Shown: positions 35,101 through 42,439 of the stretch, one piece after another | Position numbering within the stretch: the first letter of the stretch is position 1 | Layout: every line of letters begins with the position of its first letter | Assembly: GCA_031763025.1 (NCBI GenBank) | Contig: JASSKH010000016.1 | Coordinates: forward strand, 2,046,001-2,110,000 | Length of the DNA stretch: 64,000 nucleotides | Direction: 5' to 3' | Source: Macrocystis pyrifera | Taxonomy: Eukaryota > Sar > Phaeophyceae > Laminariales > Laminariaceae | Translations under genes and position numbers: made by a program | Notes under the pieces: generated by a model | What the model was told of the DNA's origin: nothing | Seen by the model: the letters and a program-made list of their open reading frames with translations, nothing else | The model's database searches: none

Positions 35101-37238
35101 GGCATCATGAGCATCAGCTTCGGGGGGGTAGGCAACAACCGGTGCGCGAGCAGCAGGAGCAGCAGGGGCAGCAGCACCAGCACCATCAGCATCATCAGCA
35201 CCGGCAAGCAGCACGACAAGTCCTCGACCTCGGGCCTTCCCCTCGGTGGTAGCGGCGTCGGCGACGGAAGCAATGCCCCCGGCGGCCCCGGCGGCGGTAT
35301 CCGACTTGGCGGAAGCGACCTCGCGCAGTCGGGAACCGCCCCCGCCAGCCTCTCCCCGTCCCCGCGCGACCCTGACAGCAGACGGGCGGAGGACACGGCG
35401 ACTATCCTCGCACCGCCCACCGCCGCCGCACCAACTTACGCCGCTGCCACCGTGGCCACACCAGGACGACCGCAACACTCCCCGCGGGAGACCCCGAGCC
35501 GGAGGCGCGGGGAAGAGACGCATGCCAAAGACACCCCCCCCGGGCGCGGCGACGGCGGCGCCGGTGACAGCCGCGGTCGCAGCCGTGGTCGCAGCCGTGG
35601 CCGCAGCCGTGGCCGCAGCATCGGGCGCGGCGTCGGCCGTAGCGTTGGGCGTGAAGAGGGCCGCGACCGAAGCGTCGGTGTAGATGAGGACAACGACTAT
35701 GGCGTCGGAGGAACCCCGTTCGAAGCTAGCGCGAGAGCCTCCAGCAGCAGGGCCTCCCACGCATCGCGCCACGGCCGCGCGAGCGAGAGGAGGATCCTCG
35801 TCGAGCAGGCGGAGGGGGCGGCCAGAGGGGGCGGCGGGTCCTGCTCTTCCTCCGTCGTCGCTGCTGCAACCTTCGGTGGTGGTGGTGGTGCTAATCGGGT
35901 AGTGACCGCGGCGGAATTGATGGAAGTGGTGCGCCCGCCGCCTAAAGGGAGGGCACCCGCGCCCCCCACGTCCTCGGTTACCGGTGGCGGCGGTGACGGC
36001 AGCGGTGGCAGCAGCAGGAGAGAGAGCTCCGGCAGGCGGGAGGGGGAAGGGGGTGGGGGACGGGTAAGCGGGTCCGATTCCCGCCGCGATTCGGCGACGA
36101 ACTCGACGACGCGCAGCGGCCGGTCTTCGGGCAGGGCGGGAGGGTCGTCAGGGAGCCAGAGGAGCGGGAGATCCCGCAGCCAGTCGTCTCGGCGAGCGGG
36201 GGGAGGGGAGGAGCCGAGGAGCAGCGGGCGAAGGAGCGGTGGTGTTGGTGGAGAGAACAAGGGATCCTTCGACGAGTACTATGCCATGGCGCGGGAGTCG
36301 ATGCCTAGGGGAACACGCTCGTCTGCAGGGGGGGGAGGCGAAGGGGAGAGGGGGGCGCGGGAGGGACGCGGGGAGGGAAAGGCAGAGCGACCGCCGGTCC
36401 TCGGGAGGAGCATCGAGGGCGCCACGGTCGCGCTCGTTGAGGTCGACACGTTCGAGCCGCACGGAAGACGGCACCGGCGGCGGCGGCGACGGCAGCAGGA
36501 GCAGTCGGTGGCGGCGAGAGGGAAGCGAAGACGAGCTATCGGACTTCGACGACGACGAGCTGCCGCTGCGAGCAAAGAGCGGCCGCAAATCGTCGCCCGC
36601 GGCCGAGGGCAAGGCGGCGCAGCAGCAGCCGCCCAAGGGGGAGCACCGGCGAAGGAAGTCCGAGGGGGCGGCTGTCTCGAGGGAGTACCGGCGACGAGAG
36701 GAGGCCGCTGACGCCACAGCTGCCTCCGCTGCTGCTTCTTCTGCCACGAAATCCACGGCGGGGAGTAGGGTAGTGAATCCGGCGATGGCAGTGCCGGCCA
36801 TGACGGTGCCGGTGTTCAAGTCTCTCGGGGGGGCGGCGGGGATCCGCGAGCTCCGAGCGTCTGTCCGGGCTGACAATTCTTCGTTGGCGCGCCGCGCCCC
36901 TGCCCCTGCCCCGACTCTCACCCGCGCTGCGGTGGCCGCGGCTCCCGCTGCCAACGGCGGTGGTGGGGCTGGCGATAAGGCGAGGAGAGATATTGCCGGT
37001 GTCGGTGGCGGTGCCCCGAAGGAGCGGAGGTCTTCGCGTGAAAAGTCGCGCGAGCGGAGCAGTGGCCGTGTTGGCACCGGTGGTGGTGGTGATGGTGGTG
37101 ATGTGCCGAGGGAGTTGGGCAGCGTCGGGAGGGGGGAGGGGGGGGGGGGGGACGAGGAGCGCCAGCAGGAAGTCGGGAGATGTGTCGTCGGACGCGTCGA
37201 GGGGGGGCGAGCGGCGGCACTCTTCCGGCAAGGCTAAG
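20114..37238 (+). CDS. MORN-repeat protein, module A (7 exons, gene model)
   Basis: Join of exons 20114-20194, 29233-29301, 29777-29845, 30222-30290, 30685-30822, 33434-33499 and 33843-37238, each bounded by AG and GT and all in phase 0. The first six exons encode about seven MORN repeats (pattern G-x-x-x-W-x-D-G-x-x-Y-x-G-x-W-x-x-G-x-x-H-G); MORN repeats are known to mediate membrane or cytoskeletal association, for example in PIP kinases, junctophilins and radial spoke proteins. No kinase or other catalytic domain is visible. The last exon is low-complexity. The start ATG is chosen by alignment with the equivalent exon of module B and because an in-frame TAG lies at 20099-20101; an AG at 20100-20101 also allows an upstream 5' exon. 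Intron 1 is ~9 kb and transposon-rich. Module A may be its own gene or the first half of a gene continuing into module B. Confidence 0.7.
21090..21420 (+). mobile_element. tRNA-derived SINE family 1, copy 2 (intron A1)
   Basis: A box TGGCTTGGTAGG (21105-21116), B box GGTTCGAGTCT (21149-21159), which is closer to the tRNA consensus than in copy 1. Same body and A-rich tail. The short minus-strand ORFs across both copies are almost identical only because the element is repeated. Confidence 0.77.
21911..22022. mobile_element. MITE family 1, copy 2 (intron A1)
   Basis: TTACGGGGGACCATAGTAAA at the left, inverted GTCCTATTTACGATGGTTCC CCGTAA at the right, flanked by TA. 112 bases, no coding capacity. 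Confidence 0.88.
24440..25026 (+). repeat. Duplicated segment carrying the GAACGGTTTAATG word
   Basis: GACCACAGAGCTCGTATCTT, CTAGGGTGAAGAATCAGCAC, GGACAC ... AGAAGAACGGTTTCATGTGA (24435-24550) is paralleled by GACCACATAAATTGTATCTC, CTAGGATTGAAGAATCGGCA, CGGACAC ... AAAGAACGGTTTAATGCGAA (24924-25026). The GAAGAATCAGCACGGACACG part is itself repeated at 24465 and 24493. An earlier relative is at 19682-19754. Confidence 0.65.
25190..25410. repeat. Dispersed repeat family 3, copy 2 (intron A1)
   Basis: See 4890-5110; ends just before MITE copy 3. Contains ACACGCCCCGTCTGAGGATT and AGAGGGTGTCTTGTCTCGAG. Confidence 0.5.
25431..25537. mobile_element. MITE family 1, copy 3 (intron A1)
   Basis: Left end TTTCGGGGGACCATAATAAA, right end GGTCCTATTTACTATGGTCC CCCGTAA, flanked by TA. 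Internal sequence is in the opposite orientation to copies 1 and 2. Confidence 0.88.
26637..26741. mobile_element. MITE family 1, copy 4 (intron A1)
   Basis: Left TTACGGAGGACCATAGTAAA, right CCCTATTTACTATGGACCCC CGTAA. TA follows the right end; the left flank is CA, so the duplication is imperfect here. Confidence 0.87.
27400..27506. mobile_element. MITE family 1, copy 5 (intron A1)
   Basis: Left TTACGGGGGGCCATAGTAAA, right GTCCTATTTACTACGGTCCC CCGTAA, preceded by TA and followed by TA after one extra base. Confidence 0.87.
27743..27811. repeat. Foldback element, ~29-bp arms
   Basis: Left arm ACTGCAGTCCCGTTTCGGGG ATAAACTAC and right arm, reverse complemented, ACTGCAGTCCGGTTTTGGGG ACAAACCAC; about four mismatches in 29. 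Central loop of about 11 bases. Confidence 0.8.
27960..28105 (+). repeat. AT-rich tandem repeat, three ~45-base units
   Basis: Units of ACGTGTGTACAGTATATAT ... ATACAGAACACCTAAAAATA. The third unit has an expanded (AT)n run. Confidence 0.8.
29233..29301 (+). CDS. MORN module A exon 2
   Basis: Sixty-nine bases, 23 codons, acceptor CTCAG and donor GTACGT. The product GEMLWPRGKRYRGRWKMGKR plus DGE is one MORN repeat. Thirteen of 23 residues match exon 2 of module B (GTMVWPNGEQYKGSWKRGKR...). Confidence 0.88.
29777..29845 (+). CDS. MORN module A exon 3
   Basis: Sixty-nine bases in phase 0, acceptor GGACAG and donor GTAAGA. Encodes one MORN repeat (GWHMWTDGRTFDGQWKDGKP then HGL), equivalent to exon 3 of module B. 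Confidence 0.9.
30222..30290 (+). CDS. MORN module A exon 4
   Basis: Sixty-nine bases, acceptor TTGCAG and donor GTGATA. Encodes GTWTSPRGESYEGHLFKGKK then SGK. The repeat is a divergent MORN: Trp after the central Gly is replaced by Leu-Phe and His by Ser near the end. Confidence 0.87.
30685..30822 (+). CDS. MORN module A exon 5 (double repeat)
   Basis: 138 bases, 46 codons, acceptor TGCAG and donor GTGAGA. Encodes two complete MORN repeats (GIFTHPDGKTYSGDWLLGLR, then HGEGTRDYPDGSSYIGSW and VEDKRHGW). Exon 5 of module B is likewise the only double exon of its array, which fixes the exon register between the modules. Confidence 0.9.
31286..31389. mobile_element. MITE family 1, copy 6 (intron A5)
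   Basis: Left TTACGGGGGACCGTAAGAAA, right GTCCTATTTACTACGGCCCC CCGTAA. Preceded by TA, followed by TG. Confidence 0.87.
32294..32398. mobile_element. MITE family 1, copy 7 (intron A5)
   Basis: Left TTACGGGGGTCCATAGTTAA, right GTCCCGTTAACTATGGACCC CCGTAA, flanked by TA on both sides (CTATTACGG...CCGTAATAG). Both arms share compensating changes (TTAAT/GTTAAC), so the two arms have co-varied. Confidence 0.88.
32590..32790. repeat. GATC-rich dispersed repeat family 4, copy 2 (intron A5)
   Basis: CATGAAACATGTGCGATATC, ATGCAGATTACAAGGGTTCC, ACCAAGCAAGATGAGCTACT, parallel to copies 1 and 3. Confidence 0.55.
33434..33499 (+). CDS. MORN module A exon 6
   Basis: Sixty-six bases, acceptor GTGCAG and donor GTGAGC. 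Encodes GKYTWKDGRVWVGEWREGNP then TK, the last MORN repeat of array A; the terminal HG of the repeat is lost, one codon shorter than exon 6 of module B. Confidence 0.87.
33843..37238 (+). CDS. Large low-complexity C-terminal or linker exon of module A
   Basis: Starts after acceptor AACAG with DAPGRSLSGHHRISSSEG in phase 0 with exon 6. The product is Ser/Gly/Arg/Pro-rich, with a Gln-rich coiled-coil stretch (about 34500-34745, containing KIEKLKEQ and EMERLKEQKQ), Asn/Thr runs (34980-35100), tandem SRGR repeats (35566-35680), and an acidic patch SDFDDDELP (about 36530). It is probably disordered. As given, the reading frame moves forward by one base three times, at or near C7 (34004-34010), G8 (36328-36335) and G14 (37138-37151). 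The frame ending SSGKAK meets a good donor, AAG then GTGAGG, at 37239. In the uncorrected frame a TAA falls at 37235-37237. Long ORFs on the opposite strand are composition shadows. Confidence 0.65.
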
Positions 37239-37709
37239 GTGAGGGTGGGGGTGCTCTCGTTGGTTGCTTGCCTCAAGGCATTTGACAGTTGACCGCGCAT
37301 CCCTTTCGAGGCGGAGGGGGGATAGGGGTGTGGGTCAGGGGGGGGGGGGTACTCATTTGTCGCATGCGTTAGCCTTTTTACTGTTGACGACGCATCCCTT
37401 TCGAGACGGTGGTAGCGGATAGCAGTGGGGGTGAGGGTGGGGGGGTGGGGTGGGGTGGAGTGTGAGCGTGGTGGATGCGGAGCCAAGATATGACGAGAAA
37501 AGAGGCGTTCCCTCCCCCCCGCGCTGCAGGTGCTTTGTTTATGAAGGAATTCCATGTACATCACGCCACCCCCGCCCCTCCCCCCAACTCTATCCCGTTA
37601 TCACACGTTCTTCTTGCCGCCTCTTGCAACAAGTAATCGTCGTCTGTTGTTGTGCTGCTGTTGATTGTCGCGGACCGATTGTTTGTGATAATGGGAGCAG
37701 CCGCCACAG

Positions 37710-37793
37710 GTTGAGATGAGCTTCGATGCCGGGGTACCCCTCGGCGTTGGTAACTACGTCGGCCAAGTTACGGACGGGGTGCCTGATGGGCAG
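37710..37793 (+). CDS. MORN module B exon 1
   Basis: From acceptor CCACAG; codons GTT GAG precede ATG at 37716, then SFDAGVPLGVGNYVGQVTDG and VPDGQ, donor GTGCGC. Close match to exon 1 of module A. Whether translation starts here or reads through from upstream decides the one-gene or two-gene model. Confidence 0.8.
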
Positions 37794-40700
37794 GTGCGCC
37801 ATTGTTTTCGTTTCTTTTCGTTTTTGTTTTCGAGCATCGATGTTGTTGGTGTTTGTGCACCAATATCACATTACATCAGTATTATACATGTTCATTTATT
37901 GATAACGGTATATAAGACGTTTTTTTTTTTTTTTTTTCTGTTTTTCTTCTCGTTTCTTTTCGTTTATGGTCGTTTCGAGTTCATTTTGTCGTCTTCCGTC
38001 ATCCTTGTTTTCTGGTTTCTTGTAGTTACCGTTCAGTGATGATACCGTTCACATCGTTCCTCACGTTCACGCTCTCGTGTTTTTGTCGGCGGAAACGAAC
38101 GACGATGCAACCGAACCTTGGGCAGGGAACGATGGTGTGGCCCAACGGCGAGCAGTACAAGGGAAGCTGGAAGCGAGGGAAGAGGAACGGCTATGTGAGT
38201 CATGCCTACCTCTATGCTCGCTGTGTGTTCAGTCCGCATTGGAAAGCAATGTTATCCGATTCTTGTTGCAGACCGAATATTAAGCAACAAGCGGTAAAAG
38301 CCGTAGTAATTGGAATCCAGGACGAACCCAAAACCCATGTATCCCCCTGTGTTGTGAGCACCCATTTGGTTCTCATCGCCATGTTCCCCCGCAATTGAGT
38401 ATTATACCGACCAGCCCGCCTTCTGTGCCGCGGAAACCCTCACGCCGTCCTTTCGTCTGTAAGCCAAACATGAAACATTGGTTTCCCTGGAGAGTGTATT
38501 TTTTTTGTTTTGGTATAGTTAGTCGGTATGTTCTGGTACTGGTTTGTGGTGGGCGAGCGGCTTGGTTGTCTGAGTCGCTGCGTTGGTGCTAGCGTGTAAT
38601 AGTTTCGCCCGTGTTTATCGATTGGAGTATTTTTTCTGCCGATCTTGTCAATGTCAATGTTGTGCCACTACCGCTAGCTATACCCTCGCTCACTGCTTTT
38701 CCTCTTGCCTGGTATGTTTCTTTCGTCTCCCCCTTCCCCTTGCTTCCATAACGCTTGCTTCACAGGGGACCTTCAGCTGGGAAGGGGGACGTGTTCACCA
38801 GTGCGAGTGGATCAACAACAAAGCGCACGGCCAGGTATTCCTACAGCCAATGTATTTATACACTCGGAATATTTTGCCGCGTGCTGCTGCTGCTGGCCGG
38901 TTTGAAGGGGCGGGGGAGGGGAGTTTATCGGTATATACATCTGGAGAGGTTTGCCTTGGTCGTTAACCGCGATCCGCCAAGTGCCTTTTAACCCGTTTTC
39001 GAAACCTGTGGAGTGATGCTCGAACTCTGGTATTACCTCCTGATATCACACCTCCGCCGCTGCCGCCGCCACCACCATCACGACCGCTACCAAGACCTTT
39101 AATCACCACCAGAAACACCACTACCACCACTACCACCACCATTAACCACCACCACGATATTGTCCTATATATGCTTGTTCATCGAGCAGGGAACGTTCTG
39201 GTACGGGGATGGAACGTCGTACGCCGGAGGCTGGGAGGACGGCTTGAAGCACGGACACGTGAGTCGGAGTTTGTTGCACCCCACCTCGCCCTGGCTTGCC
39301 TTTCCTTGCCGTGCCTTGCCTTGCCTTTCCTTTCCTTGCCTTGCCTTGCCTTTCCTTTCCTTGCCTTTCCTTGCCTTTCCTTGCCTTGCCTTGTCTTGCC
39401 TTGCCTTGCCTTGCCTTGCCTTGCCTTGCCTTGCCTTGCCTTGCCTTGCCTCGTCTCGCCAAGCTTACTTGTAGGCACGGAATCGAAATAAACGTCTCTC
39501 TCACGCCCCCCCCCCCCCCCACACCCTCTCCTTGGTCCTGCTGCCCTGTAATCGTTTGTCGGCTGGTCTTACAGGGAGTTCGAACTTATCCGCACGGCGG
39601 TATTTATGACGGGGAGTGGCGCTTCGGTTTCCGGCACGGAAAAGCGGTTTGGTGTGGCGCGGATGGCATGTATGAGGGGGAATACAAGGACGACAAGAAG
39701 AACGGGCAGGTTGGCATATTTTAAAATTGTGCTGGTACCAGTACCGGCACCACTCTAATATCCTAAAGTGTGTGGGTCTTCAGGGTGTTAAATATGCTTA
39801 TCAAACGGTCGTGATTGTGATCCGCATTTTAGAGTTCCCTTGTGTCTTCGTACCCACTCGACCGAGTTTCTGTTTTCCCTAGATAAAACGGACGGTACGA
39901 ATTGTGAATTTTTGAAGTAGCCATACCACATGTTTGTTTGTATCGTGTCCGTGCGCGGTGTCCTCGTGTCCTTGGGCGGGGTAGCTAGCCCACTCGGCCG
40001 AGTTCCCGATCGCTTAAGTACGGAGAAATGTAAAGTAATAGCAATGGTCGCAGTTAGTGAAGTTGTTGGGCGTAGCATTGCCGTCCTCCCGGGGCCACCA
40101 GAGCTCTGCAACAGTAGCCAGGCGAGGCAACGACTACTACTACGACTACTCTCTACGTACAAGAGTACAAGTTCCGTGCAAGATGGCCTGATCCGCTTTG
40201 CGCGAGCGATTGTTTGGAAAAACGTGCACGTACTCAAGGTCTGTATTCTCTGTTTCCCGACCAGGATGGATTTACAGGATCCGCAGAGTGACTCAAGGAC
40301 ACTATCACGAGGGACCATAGTAAATAGGACCAAATATTGTTGGTAAGAATAGTGAAATATGTAGGTTTTAGTGTGTACCGTAGGTCCTATTTTCTGTCCC
40401 CCGTAATATCACGAGCCACCAAATATCGTGCCGTAGCCTGTAGACTGCCGGGCGTTCCTCGCGTTTTAAATGACCTTGATTGACGCACTCTTCATCAGAG
40501 TGTCCTCATCTTTTTGAGCGACGTGTAACCGATCTTTCAACAATACTGCCCCAGGGTTGGAGTCGAGAGATCATGGGATAGCCCAACATAGTTCAAAGTT
40601 TCACGCTACTACTGCAGTCTCACCTTTTTGTATATACGCCATCCTGACGTACGACCGACCGACCGACCGACCGACCGACCGACTGCAGGGCACGTACTCC

Positions 40701-40911
40701 TGGTCTGACGGGCGGAGGCATGTCGGCCAATGGCAGGACGGCAAGCAGCACGGACAGGTCAGGGACTCTACCACGCAACCATCGCTCTTTTATGCTTTTT
40801 TCGGTCGGTGGCGTTTTTCGCTGTTGGTGTCCCATCATTTTTGTGTTGGCGTTGCTGTCATTTTTTGCGGTGGGTAATGTACACGTATTGATGTTGCATC
40901 ATCAGTGTTGC

Positions 40912-40945
<34 letters not shown>

Positions 40946-41160
40946 GCAGCTCTCTCGAACCGACAAACTGCCAAACTGCCAAACCTTTGAAAGCTTCCAT
41001 CACTAAAAAAGACTGCCAAACTGCCATGCCTGACGCTTTCGATGCGCGCTTGTGGTGCACAACTTTTTTTTTTTCTCGACAGGGTATTTTATATGCGAAG
41101 GACGGAAAGGTGACGCTCCAAGGCAAGTGGAAGAAGGGCGAGAAGACGCTCTTCTTCTGA
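37716..41160 (+). CDS. MORN-repeat protein, module B (7 exons, gene model)
   Basis: Join of 37716-37793, 38126-38194, 38766-38834, 39190-39258, 39575-39709, 40689-40757 and 41083-41160, all phase 0. It encodes about 168 residues with eight MORN repeats and ends KKGEKTLFF then TGA. Each exon is the counterpart of the same-numbered exon in module A. The ATG at 37716 gives a compact stand-alone gene. However, the exon has a good acceptor (CCACAG, exon from 37710) in phase 0, and the preceding large exon ends in phase 0 with a donor, so B may be the 3' half of one gene. Introns are 250-980 bases and carry microsatellites and one MITE. No catalytic domain is seen; a scaffold or membrane-tethering role is only family inference. 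Confidence 0.8.
38126..38194 (+). CDS. MORN module B exon 2
   Basis: Sixty-nine bases, acceptor GGCAG, donor GTGAGT. Encodes one MORN repeat, GTMVWPNGEQYKGSWKRGKR then NGY. Confidence 0.9.
38766..38834 (+). CDS. MORN module B exon 3
   Basis: Sixty-nine bases, acceptor TCACAG, donor GTATTC. Encodes GTFSWEGGRVHQCEWINNKA then HGQ, one MORN repeat with Gln-Cys in place of the usual Tyr-x-Gly core. Confidence 0.88.
39190..39258 (+). CDS. MORN module B exon 4
   Basis: Sixty-nine bases, acceptor GAGCAG, donor GTGAGT. Encodes GTFWYGDGTSYAGGWEDGLK then HGH, a canonical MORN repeat. Confidence 0.92.
39294..39458 (+). repeat. CCTTG pentanucleotide satellite in intron B4
   Basis: About 33 units of CCTTG or CTTTC just downstream of a MORN exon. 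Both strands are open in several frames because of the composition. Confidence 0.9.
39575..39709 (+). CDS. MORN module B exon 5 (double repeat)
   Basis: 135 bases, acceptor TTACAG, donor GTTGGC. Encodes two MORN repeats (GVRTYPHGGIYDGEWRFGFR, HGKAVWCGADGMYEGEYKDD, KKNGQ). Same double-repeat architecture as module A exon 5. Confidence 0.9.
40305..40406. mobile_element. MITE family 1, copy 8 (intron B5)
   Basis: Left TCACGAGGGACCATAGTAAA, right GGTCCTATTTTCTGTCCCCC GTAA with part of the right arm deleted. Flanks read ACTATCACGAG and TATCACGAG. Confidence 0.83.
40648..40684 (+). repeat. GACC microsatellite directly before exon B6
   Basis: Eight to nine GACC units end four bases before the acceptor CTGCAG, occupying the position of the usual pyrimidine tract. 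Confidence 0.85.
40689..40757 (+). CDS. MORN module B exon 6
   Basis: Sixty-nine bases, acceptor CTGCAG directly after a CGAC microsatellite, donor GTCAGG. Encodes GTYSWSDGRRHVGQWQDGKQ then HGQ. Confidence 0.9.
40908..40949 (+). repeat. TGT microsatellite in intron B6
   Basis: About thirteen TTG units; upstream of an 11-T tract and the acceptor of exon B7. Confidence 0.9.
41083..41160 (+). CDS. MORN module B exon 7, terminal
   Basis: Acceptor CGACAG after an 11-T tract. Encodes GILYAKDGKVTLQGKWKKGE then KTLFF and TGA at 41158-41160: a last partial MORN and a basic hydrophobic tail. Module A has no equivalent of this exon; its place is taken by the large low-complexity exon. Confidence 0.9.
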   Translation, partial: GILYAKDGKVTLQGKWKKGEKTLFF

Positions 41161-41360
41161 TTCCACGGCAAGGTCGCGTCAAGCACGTCAAGGGACGTGA
41201 AGACACGTCAAGAGGCATCACGTCAAGCTATTACAAGTCACTTTAGGGCGACGTACGTAGTAGCATAGTCAAGCCGCGTCTGTTATAGGCGCGTCAAGCT
41301 GCGTAGTGCCAGACCATCTCAAGTCACGTTTAGGTTACGTATGCGGTATCGTTGTCACCG
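41161..41360 (+). repeat. CACGTCAAG-rich tail downstream of the MORN stop codon
   Basis: Immediately after the TGA the words CACGTCAAG, GCGTCAAG and ACGTCAAG recur about ten times at irregular 10-25 base spacing. It lies where the 3' UTR should be. Origin unknown; it looks like a decayed minisatellite. Confidence 0.5.
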
Positions 41361-41510
41361 TCAAGCCGCGTTTGCGTAGCCGGGCAATGGCAGCCTTTTT
41401 CTTTTCGCCTTGGTGGGAACCGAGTCCGGTTTTTTTCCCCCCCACCTCTACGTATGGCTTTCTTTCATGATGCTTGTTTAGGATCGGGGTTTTCGCCTCG
41501 CTGTGTTCGA

Positions 41511-41518
41511 CCCCCCCG

Positions 41519-41586
<68 letters not shown>

Positions 41587-41590
41587 CCCC
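41511..41590. repeat. Poly(C) tract, C67 core
   Basis: C7, G, C67 (41519-41585), G, C4. About 350 bases after the MORN stop codon. Confidence 0.9.
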
Positions 41591-42016
41591 CTCTAGGGAT
41601 TTTGGAATCTCACAGGGAGGTTGGAGCGCCTTGGCCTTAGGTTGAGTGGCGGCAAGGGTTTTGGTCGGTGTATGTACGTCTGCAGCCAACGAAATAAAAT
41701 TGTTTGCGTCTAGGTATCTGGTTTCCTTGGTTTTCCATGTGGGAAATGGCGTTCCCGGGCTACGGCTTTTGAGATGGGTGTCGGACGCCGTTCCATGTAT
41801 TATATTGGCGTTGTTCGACGAGGCGACCCGTCTCGACGTGGTTACGGTCACTCTCAATCGCGGGTTCAGTATTCGCTGCTTTTCGTATAGGGACGCGAAG
41901 ATTTCTGTGCTTACGTTTTTGTTTTGTTTTTTGTCTCAGAATGCTTTTTTGAAAACGGAGTATATATGTGTTGACTGCTTGGGTTGCCTTTGCTCGAGGC
42001 CTGAAAGGTCCGTCTC

Positions 42017-42437
42017 AACGGTAGCTAATCCAACGGTAGTCGGGTCAACGGTAGCCGGGTCAGCGGTAGCCGGGGCAACGGTATCCTGATCAACGGTAAC
42101 CGGATCAACGGTAACGGGTCAATAGTGACCGGGCCAACGGTAACCGGGTCAACGGTAACTGGGTGAACGGTAACTGGGTCAACGGTAACCGGGTCAACGT
42201 TAACCGGGTCAACGATAACCGGGTCAACGGTAACCGGGTCAACGGTAACCGGGTCAACGGTAACCGGGTCAACGGTAACCGGGTCAACGGTAACCGGGTC
42301 AACGGTAACCGGATCAACGGTAACCGGGTCAACGGTACCCAATCAACAGTAACGGGGGGCAACGGCACCGGGTTAACGATAGCCGAGTCAATAGTATAAC
42401 CGGGTCAACAAAACCGGTTCAGCATAGCCTAGTCAAC
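42017..42437 (+). repeat. 15-bp minisatellite AACGGTAACCGGGTC
   Basis: About 28 units. Central units (42220-42320) are identical; those at both ends diverge (AACGGTAGCCGGGTC, AACAGTAACGGGG). The antisense VDPVT-repeat ORF is a by-product because 15 is divisible by three. Confidence 0.92.
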
Positions 42438-42439
42438 AG

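Noticed and set aside
36536..37564. 342-codon minus-strand ORF, and other long minus-strand ORFs at 34361-37077
   Set aside because: They lie opposite the large MORN-linked exon and reflect its GC-rich, stop-poor composition. They have no motifs, and the plus strand has splice-consistent coding.
39160..39724. Long ORFs rich in LPCLA across the CCTTG satellite
   Set aside because: The satellite is an intron between MORN exons B4 and B5, which have proper splice sites.
42025..42342. VDPVT-repeat ORF
   Set aside because: Product of a 15-bp minisatellite whose unit length is divisible by three; no start context or flanking coding.
42017..42437. Possible CRISPR-like array
   Set aside because: Units are contiguous 15-mers with no spacers; the window is eukaryotic nuclear DNA.
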